DNA of 64,000 nt, taken from positions 186,001-250,000 of the forward strand of contig NZ_AQVD01000001.1 in assembly GCF_000372425.1 (NCBI RefSeq). Direction: 5' to 3'. The DNA is from Streptococcus ferus DSM 20646. Its GTDB lineage: Bacteria > Bacillota > Bacilli > Lactobacillales > Streptococcaceae. Position 1 is the stretch's first letter. Every line of letters starts with the position of its first letter. Of the stretch, positions 54,991-64,000 are shown one piece after another. The position numbers and the translations under genes are program-made. Below the pieces are notes generated by a model. The model ran no database searches, was not told the origin of the DNA, and saw only the letters and a list, made by a program, of their open reading frames with translations.

Positions 54991-54999
54991 TGCTATAAT
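54991..54999 (+). promoter_or_regulatory. Extended -10 promoter of the hflX operon
   Basis: TGC-TATAAT at 54991-54999, weak -35 region. Predicted start near 55006. Confidence 0.65.
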
Positions 55000-55041
55000 G
55001 AAGAGGTAGTTTTCAAGAAGGATAAGGGAAGGAGGTCAGGC

Positions 55042-56280
55042 ATGTTTGGGACAGAAAAAGCGCAAGAACGCGTGATATTAGTTGGCGTTGAACTGCCAGA
55101 TAGTGAACATTTTGAACTGTCAATGACAGAACTGGCCAATCTCGCTAAAACGGCCGGTGCCCAAGTGGTGACTTCCTATACTCAAAAAAAAGACAAGTAC
55201 GACAGCAAGTTTCTAGTGGGTTCAGGTAAATTAACTGAATTGCAGGCAGCAGTAGATGCGCAAGAGGTTGATACCGTTATTGTTAATAACCGTCTGACCC
55301 CTCGCCAGAATACTAATTTAGAAAATCAGCTTGGCGTCAAGGTGATTGACCGCATGCAGCTTATTTTAGATATCTTTGCTTTGCGGGCTAGGAGCCACGA
55401 AGGCAAGCTCCAGGTGCATCTGGCCCAGCTGAAATACATGCTGCCTAGACTGATTGGGCAAGGGATTATGCTTAGCCGGCAGGCAGGAGGTATCGGCAGC
55501 CGAGGGCCTGGGGAAAGCCAGTTAGAATTGAATCGCCGCAGTATCCGGAAGCAGATTTCGGATATTGAACGTCAGCTCAAAATGGTCGGTCAAAACCGAG
55601 AACGAATTCGGGAAAAGCGCCTGCATTCAGAGACGTTTAAGATTGGCCTGATAGGCTATACTAATGCCGGTAAGTCCACCCTGATGAATATCCTGACGCG
55701 TAAGGAACAGTACGAAGCTGACGAACTGTTCGCGACATTAGATGCAACCACCAAACAGATTCATTTGACCGAAGGGTTTCAGGCGACTTTGACCGATACC
55801 GTTGGCTTTATCCAAGACCTTCCAACGGAACTGGTGGCAGCCTTTCAATCAACCTTGGAGGAGAGCCGTTACGTTGACTTGCTGATTCATGTTATTGATG
55901 CCAGTGACCCCAATCACGAAACACATGAAAAAGTGGTTATGGAGCTTCTGCAAAAGTTAGATATGGCAGAGATTCCTCGCTTGACAGTCTATAATAAGGC
56001 TGATGTGGCCCATGACTTTATCCCCAGTCTTTTCCCTCACACCTTAATCTCAGCCAAAAGTAAAGAGGCGCCAGAGCAGCTGCGTCAGCTGATTTTAGCT
56101 AAGATTAAGGCTATCTTCGTTCCTTTTAGCCTTACGGCAGAAGCGAGTCAATTTTACAAAAGTTATGATTTGAGTAAATTTGCCTTACTGGATTCTTACG
56201 ATATGGCAGAAAGTGACGGAAAACTGTCCGGCTATATTGCAGAGGAAAATCAATGGCGATTGGAGGCTTTCTATGACTGA
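55042..56280 (+). CDS. hflX: GTPase HflX
   Basis: Ribosome-associated GTPase that splits or rescues stalled ribosomes, mainly under stress. 412 residues. N-terminal HflX domain with the glycine-rich RQAGGIGSRGPGESQLELN segment (near 150), then the G domain: G1 GYTNAGKST (near 205), G3 DTVGFIQDLP and G4 NKAD. I start at ATG 55042 after GGAAGGAGG; an earlier in-frame ATG at 54949 lies upstream of the promoter. First gene of an operon reaching at least to recJ. Confidence 0.95.
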   Translation: MFGTEKAQERVILVGVELPDSEHFELSMTELANLAKTAGAQVVTSYTQKKDKYDSKFLVGSGKLTELQAAVDAQEVDTVIVNNRLTPRQNTNLENQLGVKVIDRMQLILDIFALRARSHEGKLQVHLAQLKYMLPRLIGQGIMLSRQAGGIGSRGPGESQLELNRRSIRKQISDIERQLKMVGQNRERIREKRLHSETFKIGLIGYTNAGKSTLMNILTRKEQYEADELFATLDATTKQIHLTEGFQATLTDTVGFIQDLPTELVAAFQSTLEESRYVDLLIHVIDASDPNHETHEKVVMELLQKLDMAEIPRLTVYNKADVAHDFIPSLFPHTLISAKSKEAPEQLRQLILAKIKAIFVPFSLTAEASQFYKSYDLSKFALLDSYDMAESDGKLSGYIAEENQWRLEAFYD

Positions 56281-56911
56281 TTACCTTGATTTGGCGCTCA
56301 CCTATGGAGGTTTTACCAGTCTTGATAAGGTTTATCTGAAACATCAGCTGGAAGGTCTGAATCATGACCAGAAGCTGGCCTTTATCACCCCTCCGCCGAG
56401 TGTCATCAATGCTTATTTCGCAGAGCTTTACCAAAAACAATCGCCTCAAGCAGCGACAGATTATTATTTTGACTTAAGCAAATCTTTGAATTTATTAACC
56501 TCCACACCCTCTTTTGCGGAGATTAAGCCATTTGTTCGGCTTAATCTGTCCGGCAAGTCTTATGGTTTTGCTTATGTCAATGACCAGGAAGAAGCGCTTG
56601 TTTTCAGTGAAAAGGAAGAGGCGCCAGATGAAGGGCTCTTTTTTGAATTGGCCCAGATCTTCCCTCAGTATAAGATTTTTGCCGCAGATCAAACCATTAG
56701 GATGCAGCCTTTGCCCATCAGCGAAACAGTCCTTGAACAAATCGACCGAGAAGAGGCCCTCCTGTCCAATGTTCAGCTTTTAGAGGGAGGCTGGCTGAAA
56801 ATTTCAGGCTTTAACCAAGAAGAAGTCTGTCAGCTGGCTCAGGCTTATCAGGGACAAATCTATTATGCGTTTGAACAAAGACAGGCCGTTATTTATATCA
56901 AAAACGTTTAA
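56273..56911 (+). CDS. Conserved hypothetical protein between hflX and rnz
   Basis: 212 residues, soluble, acidic, no transmembrane helix or clear catalytic motif. N-terminal MTDYLDLALTYGGFTSLDK and central SYGFAYVNDQEEALVFSE are the recognisable parts; I recall a protein of this kind in the same place in other streptococci, sometimes given an unsupported cystathionine beta-lyase label. No PLP site is visible, so I would not use that name. Overlaps hflX by eight bases; the ribosome site GGAGG is inside hflX. Confidence 0.75.
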   Translation: MTDYLDLALTYGGFTSLDKVYLKHQLEGLNHDQKLAFITPPPSVINAYFAELYQKQSPQAATDYYFDLSKSLNLLTSTPSFAEIKPFVRLNLSGKSYGFAYVNDQEEALVFSEKEEAPDEGLFFELAQIFPQYKIFAADQTIRMQPLPISETVLEQIDREEALLSNVQLLEGGWLKISGFNQEEVCQLAQAYQGQIYYAFEQRQAVIYIKNV

Positions 56912-56938
56912 CCAGTATAGAAAGAAAGTATCGTTTGT

Positions 56939-57868
56939 ATGGAAATTCAATTTTTAGGAACTGGTGCCGGACAGCCGTCTAAGGCTCGGAATGTCTCCAG
57001 TTTAGTTTTAAAACTTTTAGATGAAATCAATCAGATTTGGATGTTTGACTGCGGCGAAGGCACTCAGCGCCAAATTTTAGAGACGACTATTAAACCGCGC
57101 AAAATTCGCAATATCTTTATTACCCATTTGCATGGTGATCATGTCTTTGGTCTTCCAGGATTTTTATCCAGCCGTGCTTTTCAGGCTAGCGAAGAACAGA
57201 CTGATTTAGACATTTACGGTCCAGTTGGGATTAAAACGCTTGTGCTGTCAAGTTTGCGCGCCTCAGGCGCTCGCCTGCCCTATCAGATTACATTTCATGA
57301 ATTTACAGAGAAAAATTTAGGTAAAATCTTAGAAACGGATCATTTTATGGTTTATGCTGAGAAGTTAGACCATAGTATCTTTTGTGTTGGCTACCGTGTT
57401 ATTCAAAAAGATTTGGAAGGAAGTTTGGATGCAGAGGCGCTTAAAGCGGCCGGTCTGCCGTTTGGTCCTCTCTTTGGCAAGGTAAAAAACGGTCAGGATG
57501 TTGTCCTTGAGGATGGTACCAAGATTATTGCCAAAGATTATATTTCTGAACCCAAAAAAGGCAAGGTTATCACGATCTTGGGTGATACCAGATTATGCGA
57601 TGCCAGTATTCGTCTGGGGCTGGGAGCGGATGTTTTGGTACATGAAGCAACCTATGGCAAGGGTGACGAAAAACTGGCCCGCAACCATGGGCATTCTACC
57701 AATATGCAGGCTGCACAAGTCGCTAAACAGGCGTCTGCCAAGAGACTGTTGCTTAATCATGTCAGTGCCCGCTTTTTAGCCAAAGACATTTCCAAGATGC
57801 GCCGAGATGCCCAAGATATTTTTGAAAATACTCATGTTGTGAGAGATTTGGAAGAAATTAAACTATGA
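56939..57868 (+). CDS. rnz: Ribonuclease Z
   Basis: tRNA 3'-processing endonuclease, metallo-beta-lactamase fold. 309 residues. Motif [12 protein letters not shown] (residues about 63-74) supplies zinc ligands; the C-terminal [14 protein letters not shown] and [12 protein letters not shown] supply the rest. The flexible-arm region is present near 150-190. ATG 56939 follows AGAAAGAAAG, a weak site. Overlaps the following SDR gene by four bases. Confidence 0.95.
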   Translation: MEIQFLGTGAGQPSKARNVSSLVLKLLDEINQIWMFDCGEGTQRQILETTIKPRKIRNIFITHLHGDHVFGLPGFLSSRAFQASEEQTDLDIYGPVGIKTLVLSSLRASGARLPYQITFHEFTEKNLGKILETDHFMVYAEKLDHSIFCVGYRVIQKDLEGSLDAEALKAAGLPFGPLFGKVKNGQDVVLEDGTKIIAKDYISEPKKGKVITILGDTRLCDASIRLGLGADVLVHEATYGKGDEKLARNHGHSTNMQAAQVAKQASAKRLLLNHVSARFLAKDISKMRRDAQDIFENTHVVRDLEEIKL

Positions 57869-58644
57869 ACACTCAAGAAAAGTCTGCTCCCGTTATTCTG
57901 ATAACAGGAGCTTCGGGTGGTCTGGCACAGGAAATCATCCGCCAGCTGCCAAGAGAAAGTCAACTGATTTTACAGGGACGGAGCCGGCAAAAGCTGGAGG
58001 AACTTTACTCTGATTTGCCTCAAGTGGCCTTTTTTCAGTTGGATATTAGGGATGCCCAAGCGATTGAAACTTTTGTTGCGGACATTTACCAAACCTACGG
58101 CCGGATTGACTATCTGATTAACAATGCTGGTTTCGGTGAGTTCAAAGACTTTGATCGCTTCTCGAATGACACCATTCAGGAGATGTTTGACGTCAATACA
58201 TTGGCCACCCTCCATTTTTCCAGACTTGTTGGTCAGAAAATGGCAGAGGCGGGACGAGGCCATATGATAATGATTGCCAGTATGGCCGGTCTCATCGCTT
58301 CCAGCAAATCCAGTATCTATTCGGCGACAAAGTTTGCAGTCATTGGTTTTTCAAATGCTCTGCGCTTGGAGCTAGCCGATAAAAATGTTTTTGTGACAAC
58401 TGTTAATCCTGGGCCAATTCGGACGCATTTCTTTGATCAGGCAGACCCAAGCGGTGATTACCTCAAGAGTGTTGCCCGATTCACTTTGGAACCAGAAGAC
58501 GTTGCCCGACGGATCGTCAAGATTATGGGGACCAATAAGCGAGAGCTTAACATGCCCTTTATGCTGAAACTTGCTGCCAAATGTTACACCCTCTTTCCCA
58601 GGATTTCAGATTTTCTTGCCAGAAAGGTCTTTAGCTATAAATGA
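57865..58644 (+). CDS. Short-chain dehydrogenase/reductase
   Basis: 259 residues, classical SDR. Cofactor motif TGASGGLAQ (near residue 15; the usual TGxxxGxG is partly degenerate), NNAG near 90, catalytic Ser in IASMAG and Tyr/Lys in YSATKFAV (near 152-156), then PGPIRTHFF. DltE-like group; substrate unknown. ATGA overlaps link it to rnz in front and recJ behind. Confidence 0.9.
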   Translation: MNTQEKSAPVILITGASGGLAQEIIRQLPRESQLILQGRSRQKLEELYSDLPQVAFFQLDIRDAQAIETFVADIYQTYGRIDYLINNAGFGEFKDFDRFSNDTIQEMFDVNTLATLHFSRLVGQKMAEAGRGHMIMIASMAGLIASSKSSIYSATKFAVIGFSNALRLELADKNVFVTTVNPGPIRTHFFDQADPSGDYLKSVARFTLEPEDVARRIVKIMGTNKRELNMPFMLKLAAKCYTLFPRISDFLARKVFSYK

Positions 58645-60842
58645 TTTCTTCAAAATACAACTGGAAAATAAATGAACAAGAGCCAGATGCTGGCTTTTTT
58701 GAGGTGGCTAAAAAAGCAAAGCTTAGCCAGACAGCTGCTCAGATTTTATACCATCGGGGGATTGACAGCCAAGCAAAGCTAGAGGCATTTTTAAATCCGA
58801 GCTTGGAACAGCTGCATGATCCTTATCTCCTGCATGATATGGAAAGGGCTGTCACCCGCATCCGGTCAGCGATTGAGGAAGGGGAGCAGATTCTTGTCTA
58901 TGGTGATTATGACGCAGATGGGATGACGTCTAGCTCGATTGTCAAAGAAGCTCTGGAAATGCTAGGGGCAGAAGTCCGCGTTTATCTGCCTAACCGCTTT
59001 ACAGATGGATACGGCCCTAATGAGAGTATTTATCGTTACTTTATTGAGCAGGAAGGCATTTCATTGATTGTGACGGTGGATAACGGCGTTGCTGGGCATG
59101 AAGCAATTGCCTATGCTCAAGGGCAAGGGGTGGACGTCATTGTGACGGATCATCACAGTATGCCTGAGCAATTACCCGAAGCCTACGCCATCATTCACCC
59201 CGAACACCCAGATGCTGCTTATCCGTTTAAATATTTAGCTGGCTGCGGTGTGGCCTTTAAACTGGCCTGTGCCCTACTAGAAACGATTCCGACGGAATTA
59301 CTGGATTTAGTGGCTATTGGAACCATTGCCGATATGGTTTCTCTGACAGATGAGAACCGTGTCATGGTCAAGTACGGCTTGGAAATCCTCAAGCAGACAG
59401 AAAGAATTGGCCTGCAGGAGCTGTTGGCTGTGTCAGAAGTTGATTTTACCGACATTGATGAGGAAACGATTGGCTTTAAGTTGGCTCCGCAGCTTAATGC
59501 CCTGGGCCGCCTAGACGATCCCAATCCAGCTGTTGAGCTTTTGACAGGCTTTGATGATGACGAAGCCAAGAACATCGCGCAAATGATTAATGCTAAAAAT
59601 GAAGAGCGAAAGGAGCTGGTTCAGTCCGTCTATCTTCAGGCAATGGCCATGGTTGATGCAAGCAAACCCGTTCAGGTTTTGGCCAAGGAAGGATGGAATC
59701 CCGGAATTCTGGGGATTGTAGCAGGTCGGATTTTGGAAGAAATTGGTCTGCCCGTCATCGTCTTAAGCATTGATGAAGAGAGAAGGGCAAAGGGCAGTGC
59801 CCGCAGTATTGAGGCGGTCAACATTTTTGATGTCTTAAATGCTCACCGAGACTTGTTTATTGCTTTTGGAGGCCATAGCGGAGCTGCTGGGATGACCTTG
59901 GATGCCTCAAAATTGCCAGATTTGGAACAGATTCTGTCAGATTATATTGCTGCTAACCAGATTGACTTGTCCAGCAAAAACACTTTGAACCTAGATGACG
60001 AGATTCACTTTGACAGTCTCAGTTTGGAGACGCTGGAAGATCTCGCTAAACTGTCACCTTTTGGAATGGACCATAAGAAGCCGATTTTTTATTTAAGAGA
60101 TTTTTCGGTCAAACAGGCCAGAACTATGGGGCAGGACGGCTCACACCTGAAACTGAGACTGTCTCAGGCAGGGAAAGATTATGATTTGGTGGCTTTTCAT
60201 AAAGGCGGTCAATTGCTTGATTTTCAGCAGGCTCAGCATTTGGAGCTGGCAGTTACTTTGTCCGTTAACAAATGGAATGGCAACACCAGTCTTCAGCTGA
60301 TGTTGGTTGATGCCCGTGTTCAGGGACTTCAGCTGATCGATATCCGTGCCAAGAATGCTCCGCTTCCTCAAGGGGTTGCTGATATCCGAGACCAAAATCA
60401 AGAAAGAATTGTTATCCTCTCAGAAGTACCAGATGAAGCAGCGGAGCTGAAAGAAGTCTTTGCCGGACGTGAGTTTCAGGCGATCTACTTTAAAAATACC
60501 ATTAAGCATCAGTACTATTTGACTGGTTTTGGAACCAGAGAGCAGTATGCCAAGCTTTATAAGACTCTTTATCAGTTTCCCGAATTTGACCTGCGCCATA
60601 AGCTGAGAGACCTCAGCGATTATTTGAAAATTCCTCAAATTCTGCTGGTTAAGATGATTCAGATTTTTGAAGAATTAGACTTTGTGTCGATTGATGATGG
60701 GCTGATGACGGTTAATAAGGGAGCTCCAAAGCGCGAGATATCTGAAAGTCAGATTTATCAAGAATTAAAAAATTTAGTCAAATTCCAGGAGTTGATGGCT
60801 CTGGGAACACCGCAGGAGATTTATGATTTCTTGTCTGACTAA
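58641..60842 (+). CDS. recJ: Single-strand DNA exonuclease RecJ
   Basis: 5'-3' single-strand DNA exonuclease in recombination and mismatch repair. 733 residues. DHH phosphoesterase motifs: YGDYDADGMTSSS (near 90), DNGVAG, VTDHHSMPE (near 172), and the DHHA1 segment AFGGHSGAAGMTL (near 410). A C-terminal extension of about 180 residues beyond the core is normal for Firmicute RecJ. Overlaps the SDR gene by four bases and ends in a terminator. Confidence 0.96.
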   Translation: MISSKYNWKINEQEPDAGFFEVAKKAKLSQTAAQILYHRGIDSQAKLEAFLNPSLEQLHDPYLLHDMERAVTRIRSAIEEGEQILVYGDYDADGMTSSSIVKEALEMLGAEVRVYLPNRFTDGYGPNESIYRYFIEQEGISLIVTVDNGVAGHEAIAYAQGQGVDVIVTDHHSMPEQLPEAYAIIHPEHPDAAYPFKYLAGCGVAFKLACALLETIPTELLDLVAIGTIADMVSLTDENRVMVKYGLEILKQTERIGLQELLAVSEVDFTDIDEETIGFKLAPQLNALGRLDDPNPAVELLTGFDDDEAKNIAQMINAKNEERKELVQSVYLQAMAMVDASKPVQVLAKEGWNPGILGIVAGRILEEIGLPVIVLSIDEERRAKGSARSIEAVNIFDVLNAHRDLFIAFGGHSGAAGMTLDASKLPDLEQILSDYIAANQIDLSSKNTLNLDDEIHFDSLSLETLEDLAKLSPFGMDHKKPIFYLRDFSVKQARTMGQDGSHLKLRLSQAGKDYDLVAFHKGGQLLDFQQAQHLELAVTLSVNKWNGNTSLQLMLVDARVQGLQLIDIRAKNAPLPQGVADIRDQNQERIVILSEVPDEAAELKEVFAGREFQAIYFKNTIKHQYYLTGFGTREQYAKLYKTLYQFPEFDLRHKLRDLSDYLKIPQILLVKMIQIFEELDFVSIDDGLMTVNKGAPKREISESQIYQELKNLVKFQELMALGTPQEIYDFLSD

Positions 60843-60846
60843 GGTT

Positions 60847-60875
60847 AAAAACTGGTGTGGAGGCCAGTTTTTTTG
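60847..60875 (+). terminator. Terminator of the hflX-recJ operon
   Basis: AAAAACTGG / CCAGTTTTT with an eight-base loop and a T run. A second GGCCAGTTTTT copy follows at 60884-60894. Confidence 0.85.
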
Positions 60876-60934
60876 CTTTTTGAGGCCAGTTTTTCTCCTT
60901 TTAAAAACTAAGGATTTTTAAAAAATGAATTTCA

Positions 60935-60943
60935 TGCTATAAT
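60935..60943 (+). promoter_or_regulatory. Extended -10 promoter of apt
   Basis: TGC-TATAAT at 60935-60943; -35 region weak. Predicted start near 60950. Confidence 0.65.
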
Positions 60944-60986
60944 AAAGGGTAAATGATTTTTTGGCAATGCCCTAGAAAGAAAACAA

Positions 60987-61499
60987 ATGGATTTAAAGAA
61001 ATACATTGCATCAATTGAAAACTACCCCCAAGAAGGAGTGACCTTCCGTGATATCAGTCCCTTGATGGCTAATGGCAATGCTTACAGTTATGCTATCCGT
61101 GAAATTGTCCAGTATGCAACTGATAAAAAGATTGATATGATTGTCGGACCAGAGGCACGCGGTTTCATCGTCGGCTGTCCAGTTGCTTATGAGTTGGGGA
61201 TTGGTTTTGCACCGGTCCGCAAGCCAGGAAAGCTTCCTCGTGAGGTCATCTCGGCTGACTATGAAAAAGAATACGGTGTTGACACACTAACCATGCATGC
61301 TGACGCCATTAAACCAGGTCAGCGGGTGCTTATCGTTGATGATTTGTTGGCTACTGGCGGAACGGTTAAGGCAACGATTGAGATGATTGAGCGGCTTGGC
61401 GGTGTTGTGGCTGGCTGTGCCTTTTTGATTGAATTGGATGAGCTGGAAGGCCGTAAGGCAATCGGAGACTACGATTATAAGGTTCTGATGCACTATTAG
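60987..61499 (+). CDS. apt: Adenine phosphoribosyltransferase
   Basis: Purine salvage: adenine plus PRPP to AMP. 170 residues, usual length. PRPP-binding loop [19 protein letters not shown] (near 113-131), [10 protein letters not shown] (near 55) and the N-terminal hood [18 protein letters not shown] are all present. recJ-apt adjacency is common in streptococci. ATG 60987 follows AGAAAGAAAAC, a weak site. Confidence 0.96.
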   Translation: MDLKKYIASIENYPQEGVTFRDISPLMANGNAYSYAIREIVQYATDKKIDMIVGPEARGFIVGCPVAYELGIGFAPVRKPGKLPREVISADYEKEYGVDTLTMHADAIKPGQRVLIVDDLLATGGTVKATIEMIERLGGVVAGCAFLIELDELEGRKAIGDYDYKVLMHY

Positions 61500-61503
61500 G
61501 CGT

Positions 61504-61520
61504 TATAGTTATTTTCTATA
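61504..61520. promoter_or_regulatory. Candidate MET-box upstream of metA
   Basis: TATAGTTATTTTCTATA: both TATAG and CTATA ends match the methionine box, while the centre departs from TTTnAAA. It is also part of a seven-base inverted repeat, GTTATAG / CTATAAC (61502-61522), just after the apt stop. Its centre lies 66 bases upstream of the predicted metA start, the same as the perfect box at 39111. Confidence 0.62.
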
Positions 61521-61542
61521 ACTAACTAGAAAAAATATATAT

Positions 61543-61571
61543 TTGATAACTATATCTCCATGTTTTATAAT
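61543..61571 (+). promoter_or_regulatory. Promoter of metA
   Basis: TTGATA (61543-61548), 17 bases, TATAAT (61566-61571). Predicted start near 61578. Confidence 0.78.
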
Positions 61572-61606
61572 GTTTAAACAGATATTGTAGAAATGGGGAT
61601 ATTTTC

Positions 61607-62551
61607 ATGCCAATTACTCTTGATAAAAAATTACCTGCTGTTGATCTTTTAAAATCTGAAAATATCTTTGTTATGGACAGCGGACGTGCTCAAAACCAGG
61701 ATATCCGTCCCATGAGCATTTTGATCCTTAATCTGATGCCCACAAAAGAAGCAACGGAAACCCAGCTTTTGCGTCTTCTAGCCAATACGCCCTTGCAGAT
61801 GAACCTCGATTTACTCTATATGGCCAGTCATGATTCTAAAAATACAAAGGCGACTCACCTAGAGACCTTTTATAAGACCTTTACCGAAATCAAGGACAAG
61901 TATTATGATGGTCTGATTATCACGGGTGCTCCCGTAGAGACCCTGCCCTTTGAAGAAGTTGATTATTGGCAGGAGTTGAAAGAGGTTTTTGATTGGTCGA
62001 AGACCCATGTTTATTCCACCCTGCACCTGTGCTGGGGAGCCCAAGCGGGTCTTTACTACCGTTATGGGGTGGATAAGGTCCTGATGGACCAAAAATTGTC
62101 GGGCATCTTTTCTCAAAAGGTGGCAAAAACGGAGAGTCCCTTGATGCGCGGTTTTGACGATCAGTTTGTATCACCGCATTCCCGCCATACGGAAGTGCGT
62201 TTAGAAGATATTGAAGCCTTGACCAATTTAGAAATACTTGCGCAGGGTGACGAGGTCGGTTTATCGATTTTAGCCAGCCCAGATATGCGGGAGGTTTACA
62301 GCTTTGGTCATTTGGAGTATGATAGAGATACCTTAGGAAAAGAATATCAGCGTGATCTTCAGGCCGGTAAAAATCCGAAAATTCCGGAAAATTACTATGA
62401 CCATGATGATGTCACCAGCCAGCCCTCCATGCGTTGGAATCTGGCTGCAGCTACTTTTTTTAGTAATTGGATTAACTATGCGGTTTATCAAGAAACCCCA
62501 TACCGCTTAGAAGAGCTAGAGAATGATTTTTCATTTTACGGCTACTTATAA
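61607..62551 (+). CDS. metA: Homoserine O-acetyltransferase (MetA family)
   Basis: First committed step of methionine synthesis from homoserine. 314 residues. Catalytic Cys142 in [15 protein letters not shown], and Glu/His residues downstream. Position 111 is Glu ([10 protein letters not shown]), whereas E. coli MetA has Gly; Glu111 is the known mark of enzymes that prefer acetyl-CoA over succinyl-CoA, so the product is probably O-acetylhomoserine despite the common 'succinyltransferase' label. ATG 61607 follows a poor ribosome site (TGGGGAT). dnaD follows after eight bases. Confidence 0.93.
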   Translation: MPITLDKKLPAVDLLKSENIFVMDSGRAQNQDIRPMSILILNLMPTKEATETQLLRLLANTPLQMNLDLLYMASHDSKNTKATHLETFYKTFTEIKDKYYDGLIITGAPVETLPFEEVDYWQELKEVFDWSKTHVYSTLHLCWGAQAGLYYRYGVDKVLMDQKLSGIFSQKVAKTESPLMRGFDDQFVSPHSRHTEVRLEDIEALTNLEILAQGDEVGLSILASPDMREVYSFGHLEYDRDTLGKEYQRDLQAGKNPKIPENYYDHDDVTSQPSMRWNLAAATFFSNWINYAVYQETPYRLEELENDFSFYGYL

Positions 62552-62559
62552 GGAGTTCC

Positions 62560-63249
62560 ATGAGTTTTTTAGATGAGTTTCAATCAGGTAATTTGGTATT
62601 ACCAGCAGCGTTACTATTTCATTATAAGGATATCTTTGCGAGTGCGGATGATTTTTTGGTTTGGCAGTTTTACTATCTTCAGATGACAACCAACCGCGAA
62701 GAGATAGCTACCAGCCAGATAGCGGCAGCGATTGACAAAACCGTTCCAGAAGTGAATCGGATAGTGGCAGATTTAATCAGGCAAGAGCTGCTCAGTATGA
62801 AGACCATCGAGTTAGGTGGAGAGAGTGAGGAGTTTTTTGATGCCTCACCGGCTTTGTCAAAGCTAGATCGTTTGCTGACAAGTAGCAGCCCGCAGCTGAC
62901 CTCCCCTGCTAAAGAAAATGCTTTGCAAGATTTAGTAGCTGATTTTGAACGTGAGTTGGGACGTTTGCTTAGCCCGTTTGAGCTGGAAGATTTGCAGAAA
63001 ACGCTGGCTGATGATAAGACCGATCCGGAACTGGTTCGGGCAGCGTTGAGAGAGGCTGTTTTTAATGGTAAGACTAATTGGAATTACATTCAGGCCATCT
63101 TGAGGAACTGGCGTCGAGAAGGCATCACGACGCTTCGTCAGGTAGAAGAACGGCGTCAGGAACGTGAACAGGCTAATCCCAATAATATCATGGTGTCTGA
63201 TGATTTCAAGCAAATGATGAATGCTGCAGCTGACTTATGGGGAGATTAG
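62560..63249 (+). CDS. dnaD: Primosome protein DnaD
   Basis: Replication restart/initiation factor that helps load the helicase. 229 residues: N-terminal winged-helix DDBH1 domain (about 1-110) and C-terminal DDBH2 domain (about 125-200) with the family YxxxIxxxW-type segment NWNYIQAILRNWRREGI. AAGGAG ahead of ATG 62560. Coupled to metA in front and nth behind; the dnaD-nth pairing is widespread in Firmicutes. Confidence 0.94.
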   Translation: MSFLDEFQSGNLVLPAALLFHYKDIFASADDFLVWQFYYLQMTTNREEIATSQIAAAIDKTVPEVNRIVADLIRQELLSMKTIELGGESEEFFDASPALSKLDRLLTSSSPQLTSPAKENALQDLVADFERELGRLLSPFELEDLQKTLADDKTDPELVRAALREAVFNGKTNWNYIQAILRNWRREGITTLRQVEERRQEREQANPNNIMVSDDFKQMMNAAADLWGD

Positions 63250-63250
63250 G

Positions 63251-63898
63251 ATGTTAGGAAGAGAACGTGTTAAAAAGGTGATGGCCTTAATTGGACAGCT
63301 CTTTCCCGATGCCCATGGCGAGTTGACCTATCAAACACCTTTTCAGCTGCTCATAGCTGTTATTTTATCGGCTCAAGCCACCGATAAATCGGTTAATAAA
63401 TTAACACCTGTTTTATTTGCCAAATACCCAGAAATCAGCGATTTGGCCTCTGCTAGCCAGGCAGATGTCGAAAATACTATCAGACATATCGGGCTTTATA
63501 AGAATAAGGCCAAAAATATTATTGCCACCGCACAGCAAATCCTGACCCGTTTTGATGGCCAAGTGCCTAAGACACACGAGGAGTTAGAAAGCCTGCCAGG
63601 AGTGGGGCGTAAAACTGCCAATGTAGTTTTGGCAGAAATTTATCAGATTCCTGCCATTGCCGTTGACACTCACGTCTCACGTGTGGCGAAACGGCTCAAC
63701 ATCTCTAAACCGGATGCCAGTGTGGAAGAGATTGAGCAGGATTTGATGAGGAAAATCCCTAAAAAAGACTGGATTGTGACGCATCATCGCCTTATCTTTT
63801 TCGGCCGTTATCATTGTCTGGCCAAGAATCCCAAGTGTGAGAGCTGCCCTATCCAAAGTTACTGTAAATATTATAAGGATACGCATGCAAGAACTTAA
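63251..63898 (+). CDS. nth: Endonuclease III
   Basis: Base-excision glycosylase/AP lyase for oxidised pyrimidines. 215 residues. Helix-hairpin-helix LPGVGRKTANVVL (about 114-126; Lys is catalytic), catalytic Asp in AVDTHVSRVAKRL, and a C-terminal iron-sulphur motif CLAKNPKCESCPIQSYC with all four cysteines. ATG 63251, one base after the dnaD stop; the ribosome site GGGGAG is inside dnaD. Overlaps trmK by 14 bases. Confidence 0.96.
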   Translation: MLGRERVKKVMALIGQLFPDAHGELTYQTPFQLLIAVILSAQATDKSVNKLTPVLFAKYPEISDLASASQADVENTIRHIGLYKNKAKNIIATAQQILTRFDGQVPKTHEELESLPGVGRKTANVVLAEIYQIPAIAVDTHVSRVAKRLNISKPDASVEEIEQDLMRKIPKKDWIVTHHRLIFFGRYHCLAKNPKCESCPIQSYCKYYKDTHART

Positions 63899-64000
63899 TT
63901 TATCTCGGAGACTGCAAACGGTGGCTGGCTTTGTACCAAAAGGTACAAGGCTTCTTGATGTTGGCAGTGATCATGCTTATCTGCCGATTGCATTGGTGAG
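63885..64000 (+). CDS. trmK: tRNA (adenine(22)-N1)-methyltransferase TrmK, N-terminal part
   Basis: First 38 residues only; the window ends in the gene. MQELNLSRRLQTVAGFVPKG followed by the SAM-binding RLLDVGSDHAYLPIAL is characteristic of TrmK (YqfN). It starts inside nth, 14 bases before that stop, so it belongs to the same operon. Confidence 0.85.
   Translation, partial: MQELNLSRRLQTVAGFVPKGTRLLDVGSDHAYLPIALV

Noticed and set aside
54949..55041. N-terminal extension of HflX by 31 residues
   Set aside because: It includes the promoter region (TATAAT at 54994), while GGAAGGAGG precedes ATG 55042.
56273..56911. Cystathionine beta-lyase
   Set aside because: No PLP lysine motif or fold-type I pattern is visible; the protein is too short at 212 residues.

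Overview
The window reads as chromosomal DNA of a low-GC Firmicute, a Streptococcus most likely of the mutans group. The evidence is gene content and order: glgA-glgP, an F-type ATP synthase operon with atpE before atpB, then murA, epuA, endA, a four-gene glutamine/glutamate ABC importer, vicRKX, rnc and smc. As I recall it, this is the layout around the atp and vic loci of S. mutans. Base composition looks somewhat richer in G+C than S. mutans, so a relative is as likely as S. mutans itself. I saw no rRNA or tRNA gene, no CRISPR array, no insertion sequence and no prophage.

Layout. 1-2.9 kb: end of a glycogen operon (glgA, glgP). 3.0-9.4 kb: atpEBFHAGDC between a good promoter and a strong terminator. 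9.4-12.2 kb: DUF1146 protein, murA, epuA, endA. 12.2-15.2 kb (minus strand): glnQHMP-type importer. 15.3-22.6 kb: VicRKX, then rnc and smc. 22.7-28.2 kb: a DUF6287 secreted protein, a phenylalanine T-box with pheS, an acetyltransferase and pheT, then an OsmC protein. 28.2-36.8 kb: a zinc metallopeptidase facing rexB-rexA-alkD. 37-44.5 kb: mixed metabolic genes on both strands (SGNH hydrolase, MetE-like enzyme, PHP phosphatase, two GNATs, alpha/beta hydrolase, alanine dehydrogenase, trhO, VOC protein).

44.5-53.5 kb is the most accessory-looking part. A cluster of small intergenic repeats is followed by two TetR-controlled operons. The first is VOC protein-TetR-AlkC-GNAT, behind two palindromes. 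The second is TetR-HdeD-cardiolipin synthase-K+ channel-ClC channel-membrane protein, behind a consensus promoter that has a perfect palindrome between its -35 and -10 boxes. The second operon is my best candidate for a little-described system: a switchable set of membrane-lipid and ion-permeability functions.

53.6-64 kb returns to housekeeping genes: DUF3042, miaA, hflX, rnz, an SDR, recJ, apt, metA, dnaD, nth and the start of trmK.

Regulation visible in the sequence includes the Phe T-box, two methionine-type (MtaR/MetR) boxes at the same predicted distance from their promoters (MetE-like gene and metA), a candidate CcpA site at ald, the two TetR palindrome sets, a probably leaderless transcript for the DUF1146 gene, and many Rho-independent terminators. 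Several of these terminators are bidirectional between convergent genes. All functions are assigned from motifs and remembered family features; no database search was run.
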